A DNA stretch of 64,000 nucleotides from Erinaceus europaeus (GCF_950295315.1 NC_080171.1:93670817-93734816), one strand, 5' to 3'. Counted from the first letter of the stretch, positions 1 to 11,007 are shown. The notes: a model not told the origin generated them from the letters alone. Translations and numbers: made by a program.

Positions 1-765
1 CCACTTCTAGCATTCTGAGAGTTCTCTAGACTGCTCTCCACAGTGTTTGGACCAATTTTCATTCCCGTCAGCAGTGCAGGAGGGTTCTTCTATCCTACCC
101 CTGCACCCTAACCTCTCCAACATTTGTTGTTACTGTCCTTTCTGATGTCTAACATTCTCACAGGGGTGAGGTTGTATCTCATTGTTTTCTTTATTTGCAT
201 TTCTCTGACAATCTATGACTTGGAGCATTTTTCATATGTCTGTTGACCTTTTGAGTCCTTCTTTGGTGAATATCCTCTTTGTATTTTCTCCCCACTTTTA
301 GAAATTGTTTTTTTGTTACTGGGTTTGGTGAGTTCTTAGTACATTTTGGTGATTAGCCTTTTGTCAGATGTATGGCATGTAAAGATCTTCTCCCATCTGT
401 AAGGAGTCTCTTTTGTTTGGATGGGTGGTGATTTCTTTTTCTGTACAGAAGCTCTTAAATTTGAGGTAATCTCATTGGTTTATTTTGTTGTTTTCTATCT
501 GCAATTGGATTTCCATCATTTAAGATGCCTATAACATTTAGATAGAAAAGAGTTCTGCCAATATTTTCCTCTAAGTATTTGATAGTTCCTGGTCTAGCAT
601 CCAAGTCCTTGACCCATTTGGAGTTTACTTTTGTGTGTGGTGTAATTTAGTGGTTCAGTTTCTTTCCTTTCAGCCTACTTTCCCCAACACCATTTATTTA
701 AAAAGACTCTCCTTTCCCCATTTAATTGTTTAAGCTCCCTTGTCAAAAATTAGATGTCCATAGGT
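1..765 (-). mobile_element. L1 fragment, antisense (3' part)
   Basis: The sequence reads as the complement of a mammalian L1 end: AGGAGGGTTCTTCTATCCTA, then GTATCTCATTGTTTTCTTTA, then TTAGATGTCCATAGGTGTG. It has many stops in all frames and no intact ORF2. It continues past the left edge and ends at the TG repeat near 765. Confidence 0.85.
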
Positions 766-815
766 GTGTGTGTATGTGTGTGTGTCTGTATGTGTGTGTG
801 TGTGTGTGTGTGTTT
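764..815. repeat. (TG)n microsatellite
   Basis: Imperfect TG run with a few TA and TCTG interruptions between an L1 piece and a SINE. Confidence 0.95.
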
Positions 816-817
816 CC

Positions 818-1128
818 AGTAGGGCTTTTGCCTTTGTAATTCCAGTACTCCCAGTGGACTCTTCCTCCCTCCCTCCCTCCCTCCCTCCCTCCCTCCCTCC
901 CTCCTTTCCTTCCTTCCTTGCTTCGCCCCTTCCCTCCCTCCCTCCCTCTCAGAGTGAAACAGAAAGGGGAATGGAGAAAAAGAGAGAAGGAAGGACACCA
1001 TAGCACCACTCCACTATTAGTAAAGTTTCCCCTATTCATAGTGTTCTCATGTGATACCAGGGGCTCAAATCTGGGTCTGAGCTCATGGTAAAGTGAGTGC
1101 TCTACTGGAAAGCTAGCTCCCCATCTTA
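818..1128 (-). mobile_element. SINE-G (tRNA-like) with an expanded CCCT tract
   Basis: Read on the - strand it begins GGGGAGCTAGCTTTCCAGTA, has a degenerate B box near 1060-1075 and runs into a GGGA-rich region. The (CCCT)n tract at about 865-950 is a microsatellite grown from the element's tail. Related copies lie at 23635-23796 and 50475-50602. Confidence 0.6.
865..950. repeat. (CCCT)n microsatellite
   Basis: About ten CCCT units, a short CCTT part, then more CCCT units. ORFs on both strands here are low-complexity artefacts. Confidence 0.95.
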
Positions 1129-1657
1129 GTTTTGTGTCTTTATCCAGCTTTTTAATTTATACAGATCATGTCTTTTGTAGCAGCAGATTTTATTCCAAAT
1201 TATTTTTGGATATTATATAAAATCAAATGTGTGTCACAATTACTGAATACATTAAGAGCTAGGGGAATCTGAGAGAAACTATAGACTAACATAATCACAC
1301 TGAGAGCTCAACAGCCTAAAATCTTCTCTAACTTTGCCCATAACTGGAAGTAAAATGCATGGGGTCTTAACTCCACTGTAGTTTAGTTAGAAGTTAACTT
1401 TTTAAAGTACACTACTGTGATTAGGAATTTGACCTTATCTACAGGCCTCTGAATACATAATAAAGGTTTTGTACTTGGTTATGTCAGTGATCCATACAAA
1501 TTCTAGTAGTCTGTAGTCAAAAGTGCCATTTTAAGAATTTTCCATTTAAAACATACCTTTTAAAGAATTTGCTATTATAAGTAGTAGCCAACCTGGTAGT
1601 TTCTATGTATAGTTTTCCAAGGTCTTGGTTTATTTTTGTGTGCAATTCCTAGTTGAC

Positions 1658-1756
1658 CACTGCTTAACTCTGACATTTGGGGGTGCTGAGGATTAACTTG
1701 GGAGCTTAGAGCCTCAAGCATGAAAGTCATGTGCATAACCATTATGCAGTTTTTAA
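1658..1756 (-). mobile_element. SINE-D fragment
   Basis: The complement of the SINE-D head is seen as GTGCATAACCATTATGCA near 1730-1748, preceded by the complement of the CCAGGTTCAATC-type box. It is diverged. Confidence 0.65.
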
Positions 1757-1759
1757 TTT

Positions 1760-2360
1760 TATTTTCAATTTTATTTATTGGGGGATTACTGGTTTACAGC
1801 CAGCAGTAAAATACAGTAGTTTGCACATGTGTAATATTTCTCAGTTTTCCATATGTCCATTCAACTCCTAGATCCTGCTCTGCCATCATGTTCCAGGACC
1901 TGAACCCTCCCCCTCACCCTAGAGTCTTTTACTTTGGTGCAATACACCAACTCCAGTCCAGGTTCTGCTTTGTGTTTTCCCTTCTGTTCTTATTTCTCAA
2001 CTTCTATTTGTGAGTGAGATCATCCCATATACTTCCTTCTGTTTTTGGCTTATCTCACTTAACATGATTCATTCAAGCTCCATCCAAGATGAGGTGTAGA
2101 AGGTGAAGTCACCATTTTTAATAGCTCAGTAGTATTCCATTGTGTATATATATATCACAACTTGCTCAGCCACTCATCTGTTGTTGGACACCTAGGTTGC
2201 TTCTAGGTTTTGGCTATTACAAATTTGCTGCTATGAACATAGGTACACACAGATCTTTTTGTGTGGTTGTGTTTGGTTCGTTGGGATATATCCTCAGGAG
2301 AGGAATTGCAGAGTCATAGGGTAGGTCCACTTCTAGCCTTCAGGGAGTTCTCTAGACATC
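1760..2360 (-). mobile_element. L1 3' end, antisense
   Basis: Starts with the complement of a poly(A)/AATAAA end (TTTATTGGGGGATTACTGG) and continues through L1 3' UTR sequence, including AGTATTCCATTGTGTATA and GGACACCTAGGTTGCTTC. The fragment at 1-765 starts at the L1 position where this one stops (CCACTTCTAGC), so both are parts of the same L1 type. Confidence 0.9.
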
Positions 2361-3577
2361 CAGTCTCTAATTTTTTAGTCTTTTAGACCTCATGTACCTC
2401 AAGGTCACTCTAAAATGAAACAAGCACTCCATGAGAAATAAAAGACTGGGAAAATGAGATAGGCATGCAGCAGACTCCATTCATTTAAACAAGGACATTT
2501 AAGGAGGAAATCAAGAATTGATCACATAAGACCAAGTGATATAGATTGGCTGTGGTCAAACCTAAAATTCTTTTTAAAATGTCCGAGTCAGTGAAAATAT
2601 CTCCTTCCACACTGTTTTCTTTTATCCTCAAGGATTGCATACCAAGGTTATAACATTCCTTAAGTGAAATGAAATATTATAAGAAAGCATTGTTTCACTG
2701 TGCCACTTGGCACATTAGAGGAACGATCCCAGAAAATGTCAGGCAGGACAGCAGTGCATCAGCCAATTGATGCTAACCAGGCTTGTTTAGGAGGTTTATG
2801 GGGCTTACTTTTCTTACATTTGCACTTTTGTATGACTCCACTTACCTGGGTATTAGTTTGTGCCAGGCACAGGACAAGATACTATCTCAAGGATAGCTGC
2901 CACATGGCTATCATATTACAAAATGGAAACTCAGAGGGGTTAAGTATATTCCTTAGAATCAAATAGTTAGCAGGACTAGAATTTGAACTGAGAGCCTTCA
3001 GACTCTGGAGCCCATGCTTTTAACTAGTACATTATAATTTCATAGAGCACATACCAATAGAGATTTCAGCGTTCATTCCAGAACATGAGTGAGGCTAGAG
3101 TGAGGGTAGATGGGAATGAGTTAAATTTATTTACTCATTCCAAATCAGCACTGGTATATTTGGAGTGTAAAATGTCAACTGGAATTTTTAATGTATAAAA
3201 TCTTTCATCTGTCTTTGCACCAATCTTTGCACAGACCAGCCCCCCTCCCTTGAGGATTTATTGTGGTTTTGATCTGTGTTGCTTCAAACCATTGAAATAT
3301 TTTCAAAGAAGCAGAGCTGTTTTCTTTTTATTTTTTCCTTCTCTTTGCTCTCCTCTCCCCCCCGCCCCTCGCCCCAGTACACTGGTACCAGGAGTGGACA
3401 TAGTTTGCTATTCAGCTTGATCAAAGCACTCTACACCAATGTAACTTCCTGATCTTACTGGTAACAGAACTAAATGTTTCCATGTTCTGCCAAGATGGGT
3501 TGCCAGTTATCGACAGAGAACTTGCATCTGGTAATAATTATTTACTAATTCTGTTTACCTTTTGATCTGGTTTTCAG
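2361..3577. other. Intron sequence upstream of the first MRRF exon in the window
   Basis: Mostly single-copy. An old MIR-like fragment, antisense, lies at about 2915-3035 (GGAAACTCAGAGGGGTTAAG). The C-rich run near 3357-3375 is low complexity. I see no other exon. Confidence 0.7.
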
Positions 3578-3669
3578 TGTACAGCTGCAGCTATCAAGGC
3601 TATAAGAGAAAGTGGAATGAATCTGAACCCAGAAATGGAAGGAACACTCATTCGAGTGCCCATTCCCAA
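3578..3669 (+). CDS. MRRF: MRRF, antepenultimate coding exon (mitochondrial ribosome recycling factor)
   Basis: MRRF works in the mitochondrial matrix: with the GTPase mtEF-G2 (GFM2) it splits the 55S ribosome after termination so the subunits can be reused. The acceptor ends TTTTCAG at 3577 and the donor is GTAAGT at 3670. The exon is 92 nt and enters in phase 0 at TGT; it encodes 30 residues from CTAAAIKAIRESG to LIRVPIP and leaves two bases (AA) of a Lys codon. NPEMEGTLIRVPIP is the conserved RRF segment that runs from the alpha/beta domain II back into the three-helix domain I, at roughly residues 154-183 of the 262-residue human protein. The reading frame is open and joins correctly to the exon at 33243. 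The earlier exons (transit peptide, first helix, most of domain II) are outside the window. The residue after PE is Met; I recall Val in human, a conservative change. Confidence 0.96.
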
Positions 3670-4270
3670 GTAAGTTTGGCTTAAAGTAACAAATTTTGAT
3701 ACAGTGGGGCAGTTGATCTTGAACAGAAACATCCTATGACACTATCAGGTCAATAGCATACTTTACCTGAAGCTCTCATCCTGGTAAACTGACATTTTTT
3801 GAATCCTGTGTACTAATTCCGAAATACTTTTTACTTCCTGCTATGATCTAAAGACAGGAAATAGAGCGGTAAACCTGAAAAAGTCCTTGTTTCCCATAAT
3901 TTACATTCTTATTGGGAATATAGAACACATAAATTAAGTCATTCTATGGATTATCATAACATGCTAAGAGGAAAGAAAAGGCAACAGGATCTAATAGTAA
4001 CTCGATGAGGGTGACAGTAATTTTGGCCTGAGTGAATTCTTTAAGTAGGTAGCTTTTTGTGGTTGCTGAGCACTGAGAGGAAGAACCAGGATAGTGGGAA
4101 GAAACTTTCCAGATAGAGTGACCAGCAGACACACAAGGCACCAGGTCAGAGAAGACCTCAGTACTTATGTTTGCATTAGTATTGCTTATTGAATTTTAGG
4201 CAGAAGAACAAAGTATTATTAATTATATAACTAGGGAAGTTAGTACTTTAAATTAATAGAGAGGTATGTG

Positions 4271-5060
4271 CTTTTTTTTCAGTTTTATTTATAAAATGGA
4301 AATATTGACAAGGCCATAGGATAAGAGGGGTACAACTCCACACACCACCAGACCTCCGTATCCGATCCCCACCCCTGATAGCTTTCCTGTTCTTTAACCC
4401 TCTGGGAGTATGGACCCAGAGTCATTATGGGGTGCAGAAGGTGGAAGGTCTGGCTTTTGTAATTGCTTTCCTGATGAACATGGGTGTTGGCAGGTGGACC
4501 ATACTCCCAGGCTGTCTCTCTTTCCCTGGTGGGGCAGGGCTTTGGGGAAGTGGAGCTGCAGGACACATTGGTGGAGTCGCCTGCCCAGGCAAGTCTGGTT
4601 GGCATCATGGTAGTGTCTGGAACCTGGTGGCTGAAAAAAGAGTTAACATATAAAGCCAAACAAATTGTTGACTAATCATGAACCTAAAGGCTGGAATATT
4701 GCAGATGAAGATTTGGGGTCTCCATTTTGAAGATAGCTAGTAGGCATGTTTTAGTTATATTCCAGAGGGCCCATGACTATACTAGTTTTTTCCTGAGCCT
4801 AACCTCTGATATGCAGATGGACACAATTTATTGTCTGGGGAGATGATGTCATGGCTGGTAAAAGGGCTAGAAAGTTGGATCAGGGGAGAGAGTAGCTCCC
4901 AAATATGGGAAAAGTGTATAAATATTGGTGACTGTACATCCCATCGATTTGATGTGGGCCCCATATTTAGTCCTGAATTTGGGGCAGCTTGGAATGTTCC
5001 TACTCATGACAACAGAATGTGAGCTCAGACCTACAGGGATGCAGAGATTGCAAAGGCTCC
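4271..5060 (-). mobile_element. LINE-F copy (longest in window), antisense
   Basis: Starts with poly(T) (complement of the 3' tail), then ATTTATAAAATGGAAATATT, GGGGTACAACTCCACAC and the TCTGGGAGTATGGACC core shared by other copies. About 790 bp are present. The ORFs at 4285-4659 and 4410-4653 lie inside it and are not genes. It is probably the 3' end of an L1-like LINE, because copies share one poly(A) end and differ in 5' length. Confidence 0.8.
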
Positions 5061-6217
5061 TAAGTGCTTGTTTTTAAATTAGAAGAGAAATGATAAAACA
5101 TTGGCATATTTGAGAAGAAGATAGTGGGAAGAAAGAAGATTAGACTAGAGGTTACTTGCCACAATTTCCTAGTTGGGATATAATAATAAACAGAAATTCT
5201 TTTTCTTCCTGGACAAAAGTTGAGTTGAATAAGCACAGTGAACAGAAAAATAAATACATATATGATATAATATCAAATGATAACTATGAAGAAAAATAAG
5301 CAGGATAAAGGAAAAGAGAAAATGGAGGATTGTGTAGATGGGGGGATGTCAGGAGAGAAGCAATATATGATCAAAAATCCAAGTTGAATGAATCAAATTT
5401 CATATATACATAACTAGAAGGGAAATGTAATATAATGTGATACTGATCTAGAGTGCTCTGTGCCATAGCCACCATTTCCCTTTATATATACTGCATTACT
5501 TGTCATATAACATCTATGAACTGAACTTCCTCTAGGTAATGGAAATTAAGACTCACAGAAATGAGGTGATTATCTCTGAGGTCACACAGCTTATGTTGAG
5601 GCTGGAACCTGAAGCAAGGTTTAGCTCATTCCAAGTACTCATTATGCAACACTGCTAGCAGTTAGAATTAATTCTGTACTCTAGATAGGCGGGAAATTCT
5701 GGAAAGTGCTACATATACTCATGGATTTCAGAAGCTCAGTTTTCAAATAGGATGTATGGTACTTAATCAGCAGGCTTATTTTCTAGTTCTTACTTTCCCA
5801 TCAGTCTGTAAAGTCTTGGAAAAGTCAGTTAATCTCCCTGAATCCCACTGTTATCATATCCCAGATAAAAGGGTCATTCTCAGTGGCCTGCCAGGTCCTT
5901 TCTGGAACTGCAGTACTCTGTGGGTCCATGAGTTGATGTTGCTAGGTGCTCTTTGCTGACTCAGATCTTCTTAGAGTGGCCCTATTGTGTGTCATACTTT
6001 TTTTTTTTTTCCAAAGAGCTAAAAAGACCCTCTGTTGTAGCCCCTAAAAAGTTAAATGATCACTCTCGGTCCATCATACAGATTTTTGAAGGATCAGAAT
6101 TTGAACTTGAATTTCTAAAGACATCGGGATCTGTTACATTATGCTTTACATTATGTTATGGTGGTTAATAGGCATGTTCCAAGAGAAAGTTGACAGACCA
6201 AAACCATCTGCTTCTAC
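5061..6217. other. MRRF intron, mostly single-copy with MIR traces
   Basis: MIR-like pieces lie at about 5525-5640 (antisense; ACACAGCTTATGTTGAGGCT) and 5775-5900 (sense; GGAAAAGTCAGTTAATCTCC). The short poly(T) at 6000 is isolated. I see nothing else. Confidence 0.55.
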
Positions 6218-6231
6218 CAGATTATCATTTA

Positions 6232-6522
6232 AAAAAAATATTTATTTATTTATTTATTCCCTTTTGTTGCCCTTGTTTTATTGTTGTACTTATTATTGTT
6301 GTTGTTATTGAATCGTCATTGTTGGATAGGACAGAGAGAAATGGAGAGAGGAGAGGAAGACAGAGAGTGGGAGAGAAAGATAGACACCTGCAGACCTGCT
6401 TCACTGCCTGTGAAGTGACTCCCCTGCAGATGGGGAGCCGGGGACTCGAACTGGGATCCTTATGCTGGTCCTTGCACTTTGCGCCAAGTGTGCTTAACCC
6501 ACTACGCTGCCACCCGACTCCC
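6232..6522 (-). mobile_element. SINE-B, full length
   Basis: Complement of the tail (AATAAATAAATA), the CAACAAAAGGG motif, the GACAGAGAGAAATGG stretch and the GGGAGTCGGG head. Imperfect TSDs CCAGATTATCATTT (6218-6231) and CCAGATGTCATTTT (6523-6536) flank it. Confidence 0.95.
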
Positions 6523-6796
6523 CCAGATGTCATTTTAATATACTTTCTTTCTTTTGACAAGGTGGTACGGCCATGAGGCTATGTACTGAATTATATGTGT
6601 GGTAGTTTTTCAAATAAAAAATGAATGCTCTGGCTTTTATTATATAGGCTATGTCATGTGAGAGGCTAAAGGTCAGTTTAGATGTAAAGAGGACCAAAGT
6701 TTTTATTTAGTTGTGGCAGTCACTTTCATGTGACTTGAGGCACATCATCTTAGCATCTTGCTACCTTCTAGATCTTTGCTTGTAAAATAAGTAAAA

Positions 6797-6988
6797 TGTG
6801 GCACAAAGCGCAAGGAATGAAGCAGGTCTGCAGGTGTCTCTCTTTCTCTCCCCCTCTCTGTCTTCCCCTCCTCTCTCCATTTCTCTCTGTCCTACCCAAC
6901 AACAGTGATATCATTAACAACAACTACTACAACAATAAAACAACAAGGGCAACAAAAAAGAATAAATAAATATTTAAAAGAAAGAAAG
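6797..6988 (+). mobile_element. SINE-B with internal deletion
   Basis: CAAAGCGCAAGGA joins directly to ATGAAGCAGGTCTGCAGG, so the B-box region is missing. The 3' half and the (A)-rich tail are normal. A second, complete SINE-B begins at once downstream. Confidence 0.9.
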
Positions 6989-7262
6989 GGAGTCGGACGG
7001 TGGCGCAGTGGGTTAAGTGCATATGGCGCAAAGTGCAAGGACTGGCAGTAGAGTCCTGGTTTGAGTCCCCAGCTCCCCACCTGCAGGGGATTCACTTCAC
7101 AGGCAGTGAAGCAGGTCTGTAGGTGTCTTTCTCTCCCCTTTCTGTCTTCCCCTCCTCTCTCCATTTTTCTCTGTCCTATCCAGCAACAACGACAGCAATA
7201 ACAACAACAATAATAACAACGGCGATAAATAACAAGGGCAACAAAAGGGGAAAAAGATTATA
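6989..7262 (+). mobile_element. SINE-B
   Basis: Head GGAGTCGGACGGTGGCGCAG, B-box-like GGTTTGAGTCCC, and the typical ACAACAATAATAACAAC tail. It is tandem with the deleted copy before it. Confidence 0.93.
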
Positions 7263-7567
7263 ATAAAAATAAGTAAAATAATATATAATGATAGAGTTTT
7301 GGGGAGATTAGTAGCTAATGTAGATTAAGTAATATAATTGCCTTAGAGATAGAAACTATGTAAATATGATACTTATATTTGAGAAACAAATTTCTAAATG
7401 GAAAAAACTTTCTTTAGTAGAAAAGGAAGCATTAGGAAAGGAACTGACATGATAAATATCAGCTATGTGCCAGACACTGTTGGGTGCTTGACATATAAAG
7501 GGAAAGTGGGAAAACATAATGATTATATTTTTGCCTTGGTATCATAGAAGCATTAAATTGAGCTCAA

Positions 7568-7725
7568 GGGGTTGGAGAGATACTTACTACCTGGCTTTGA
7601 GTACTGGCACCATATAGAACTTGCCATAGCACTGGGGAAAGGTCTGGTGCTGTGAAATCTCTCCTCTATTTTCCTCTGTATCTGATTGAAAAAGTTGGCT
7701 AGAAGTGGTGAAATTCTGCACAGGC
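7568..7725 (+). mobile_element. SINE-E
   Basis: Head GGGGTTGGAGAGATACTTAC, then GGTCTGGTGCTGTGAAATCT, which matches the SINE-E core at 17150 and 49350. A purine-rich stretch follows to about 7825. Confidence 0.6.
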
Positions 7726-7829
7726 GAGGAGGGCGTGGTTCGTGCAAAGGATGGAAGAAAGGGAAGGAGGATGAAAGGAAGGAATGCAGGGAAAAAGGGA
7801 GGGAGGATGGAAATATTCTTTCTTTGAAC

Positions 7830-8002
7830 TCTCTCATCAGTCAAATGGGTATATGAATAGCTTCCAATTCTCATAATTGAGTTATGAAAATTCAGTATAG
7901 ACCCTCAATTACTGTATATCATAGATGGTTAATAAAAATTACCCCAAATTTGATTATATCAACAGGAAAGAAAAGTAGAAAAGAACTACTTGAGTGAATC
8001 TT
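7830..8002. repeat. Inverted duplication, left arm (outer part)
   Basis: Its reverse complement matches 9607-9783. By eye about 79 of 86 bases match at the inner end, including TAATCAAATTTGGGGTAATT, and identity is lower further out. The arm continues at 8390-8425 after the LINE-F insertion. Confidence 0.85.
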
Positions 8003-8379
8003 TTTTTAAAAAACTTTTATTTATAAAATGGAAATATTTACAAGGGTCATTATGGTATGCAGAAGGTGGAAGGTCTGTCTTCTATAATTGCTTCCCCACT
8101 TAACATGGGTGTTGGCAGGTGGATCCATACTCCCAGCCTCTCTCTCTCTTTCCCTAGTGGGGTAGGGCTCTGGGGAGGTGGGGTTCCAGGACACATTGGT
8201 GGGGAAGTCTGGTTGGCATCATGGTAGCATCTGGAACCTGGTGACTGAAAAAGAGTTAAGATATAAAACAGAACAAATTGTTGGCTAATCATGAATCTAA
8301 AGGCAAGAATATTGTAGATGAAGATTTGGGGTCTCCATTTTGGAAAAAGCTAGTAGATCTATTTTAAGTATATTCCATC
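8003..8379 (-). mobile_element. LINE-F copy inside the left arm of the inverted duplication
   Basis: Begins with the poly(T) complement of its tail, then ATTTATAAAATGGAAATATT, and includes GGTGTTGGCAGGTGGATCC. TSD AGTGAATCTT at 7993-8002 and 8380-8389. The GTACAACTCC segment found in other copies is missing near 8045. Confidence 0.9.
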
Positions 8380-8389
8380 AGTGAATCTT

Positions 8390-8425
8390 AAAGGAAATAT
8401 TCAGATAATCCAATCTGCCAGAAAA
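8390..8425. repeat. Inverted duplication, left arm (inner part)
   Basis: AAAGGAAATATTCAGATAAT is the inverted counterpart of the sequence just before the SINE-B at 9269. Similarity fades after about 8425. Confidence 0.65.
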
Positions 8426-9214
8426 CTCTTGGCCTTTCTGCTTTCTAGCTGTATGGCAGCTGTGTCTGCCCCTCCAAATCTCATAGATTTACAAGACTTC
8501 CCTTATTTAATTATCAGGAGATTTCAGTAGGACAGTGTACTTAAAAGTAAATGATGGCTGATAGCCATCTTTTAAGAGAGAGGAAACTGAAATTCAGAGA
8601 GATGGCACACTGGTTTTAGGAAACAGCTGGTAATTGGCAAAACTGTGAGGAAGAAGTTAACATAGCAAAGCTTATCTTGGGAGTTTGGGAGGTGGGAAAG
8701 AATCAGAAGCATAAATTCCTATGAATCAGTTTCTGATGATAGTTTTCTTCTAAGGAAATTCGCCTTTTCTGATTGATGACAGTTCTTCCTCTGCCTAATC
8801 ATAGTGTTTAAATTCACTGTTTTTTTTTTTTATTCCTCCTTAACTGTAGGTGCTAGAAACTAAGTTTCATCGTCAGCTGTTGTATGTTTACTACTAGTAC
8901 CTCACTCTCATTACACTTTTCTGATTCTTATGTTCTTATTTAAATGATTCTATTGAGTATGTGGCTTATAGTAATCTATCTACCTTTGGTCCTTTTGGAA
9001 GTTAGATATAAATTATAACAGATTGAATTTGGAGCCCTGAGTGGCCCTTGTCACCTGTTCCTCTTTACATATAAACTACAAATCCAGTACTATGTGGCTG
9101 CCTCTAAGTTTGACTTTCCATAGTAAATACCATTGAACTTGGGAGGTGCTGGGTCCCCATTGATCATGAATGTAGCTCTTTTCTTATATGGTTAGTGTTC
9201 TTTTATGTACAGAC
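8426..9214. other. Spacer of the inverted duplication
   Basis: Intronic single-copy sequence. A MIR-like fragment lies at about 8570-8660 (GAGGAAACTGAAATTCAGAG). No ORF of note. Confidence 0.6.
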
Positions 9215-9256
9215 ATCAGTTAGCCAGATGGATTCTCTGAGTATTTCCATTAACAG
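9215..9256. repeat. Inverted duplication, right arm (inner part)
   Basis: The reverse complement of GAGTATTTCCATTAACAG is the counterpart of 8390-8425. The arm is interrupted by the SINE-B that follows. Confidence 0.65.
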
Positions 9257-9268
9257 TCACTGAAGTAG

Positions 9269-9608
9269 GGGCTTGGGCAGTAGTGTAGCGGGTTAAGCGC
9301 GTGTGGTGCAAAGTGCAACGACCCGCATAAAGATCTGGGTTCGAGCCCCCGCCTCCCTGCCTGTAGGGGAGTTGCTTCACAAGTGGTGAAGCAGGTCTGC
9401 AGGTGTCTATCTTCCTCTCCCCCTCTGTCTTCCCCTCCTCTCTCCATTTCTCTCTGTCCTATCTAACAATGAACGACATCAACAACAACAATAATAACCA
9501 CAACAAGGGCAACAAAAAGGAGGAAAAAATGGCCTCCAGGAGCATTGGATTCATGGTGCAGGCACTAAGCCCCAGCAATAACCCTGGAGGGAAAAAAAAA
9601 AAAAAAGA
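9269..9608 (+). mobile_element. SINE-B with 3' module, inserted in the right arm
   Basis: Complete head, B box GGTTCGAGCCCC, body, and the extra 3' module GGCCTCCAGGAGCATTGGAT to AATAACCCTGGAGGG plus a poly(A) tail. TSD TCACTGAAGTAG at about 9257-9268 and 9610-9621. Confidence 0.95.
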
Positions 9609-9783
9609 TTCACTGAAGTAGTTCTTTTCTACTTTTCTTTCCTATTTATGTAATCAAATTTGGGGTAATTTTTATTAATCATCTGTGCTACAAGTACAGT
9701 GCTTGGGAGTACTATAGTGAATTCTCATTGTAACTCTACTATGAGAATAAGAAGTTATTCATATGCCCATTTGACTGATGAGT
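9607..9783. repeat. Inverted duplication, right arm (outer part)
   Basis: Counterpart of 7830-8002. The outer end contains a MIR-like segment (CCCATTTGACTGATGAG), but arm-to-arm similarity at the inner end, about 92% over 86 bp, is too high for two independent MIR copies. Confidence 0.85.
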
Positions 9784-10508
9784 GACTTGAGGCTCATAGA
9801 AGTTTATGCCCCATATCAGAATTAGTAATATGAACAGGGTTAAAATTCCTTGTCCTGTTTTTTTTTTCCTCTTGTTTTTGAGTCATAGTAGCAGGATATC
9901 TCTAGAATATTAGTCTTTGCTTCTTAATAAAGGACCCTAAAAAGTTGTGAGCAGGAGTTTATTTCATTTTGATCAGGCCAGATTTTTGTCTTTACTCTCC
10001 TACAGCCTACATTGCCTACCAACAAGTACTTCCTTACTCATCATTTTACCAGGTATCAATGAGAGAGCCGCACAAAGTTGAACACAGCTGTTTTGGTTTG
10101 AAGGTATTTGAGTTAATGTCTGACAAAATAAATCTCCAAGGAACTCACCAAAGAAATGTAAGACTTATTCCCACAGAGGTCACATCCTTCATTGATTTTT
10201 CCTCTTTTTTATTATTAAAATTTTTTTTTCTGTATTGGTTTTATTTTAAAGAGTTAAACAAAACTTAAAAGATCTTTATTCTATTCACCATAGTGAACCA
10301 CTTGTAGTACCATGATTTTATATATTTTCTGTGTGAATTTAAAAATATTTTTTTCTACATTCTTATAATGGTAGATTATACATTTCTGCATTAAGAAAAC
10401 TTAATAGTTCCTGCTGATGAGAATTCTTTCTCACTTTTTTGAAGTATTGTATAGCATCAGCTAGTTCCCATTTACTAAATATATTGACTTTAAAATTTTT
10501 TTTCTCTT
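9784..10508. other. MRRF intron, single-copy
   Basis: No recognisable repeat apart from short poly(T) runs. The 99-codon ORF at 9969-10268 has no splice-site context and no recognisable domain. Confidence 0.5.
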
Positions 10509-10792
10509 GGGAGTCAGGCGGTAGCACATGGTTAAGTGGGTTAAGCGCATGTGGCACAAAGCGCAAGGACCGGCGTAAGGATCCGGGTTTGAGCCCCCAG
10601 CTCCCCACCTGCAGGGGAGTCGCTTCACAAGCCATAAAGCAGGTCTGCAGGTGTCTTTCACTCTGTATTCCCCTCTTCTCTCCATTTCTCTCTATCATAT
10701 CTAACAATGACGACATCAATAACAACAACAATAACTACAACAATAAAACAACAAGGGCAACAACGGAATAAATAAATAAATATATAAAAAAT
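10509..10792 (+). mobile_element. SINE-B
   Basis: Head GGGAGTCAGGCGGTAGCACA with a small internal duplication (GGTTAAGTGGGTTAAG). TSD about AAATTTTTTTTCTCTT before it and AAATTCTTTTTCTCTT after it. Confidence 0.93.
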
Positions 10793-11007
10793 AATTTTAA
10801 ATTCTTTTTCTCTTATATTAACAATAGTATAATGATTTCATTGCTTTCTGTATTTTTTTTTTTTTTTTTTTTTGCCTGGAAGTAGGGAGTGATAGTAGGG
10901 TCTGTAGTTGGGAAAGAAGTGGGGGCTTGGTGTAGCTACTTCTGCTTTATTACTTGAGTGCTTGTTTGCAACAGTATGCTGAAATTTTTCTTCTCTTTTC
11001 CTTAATA

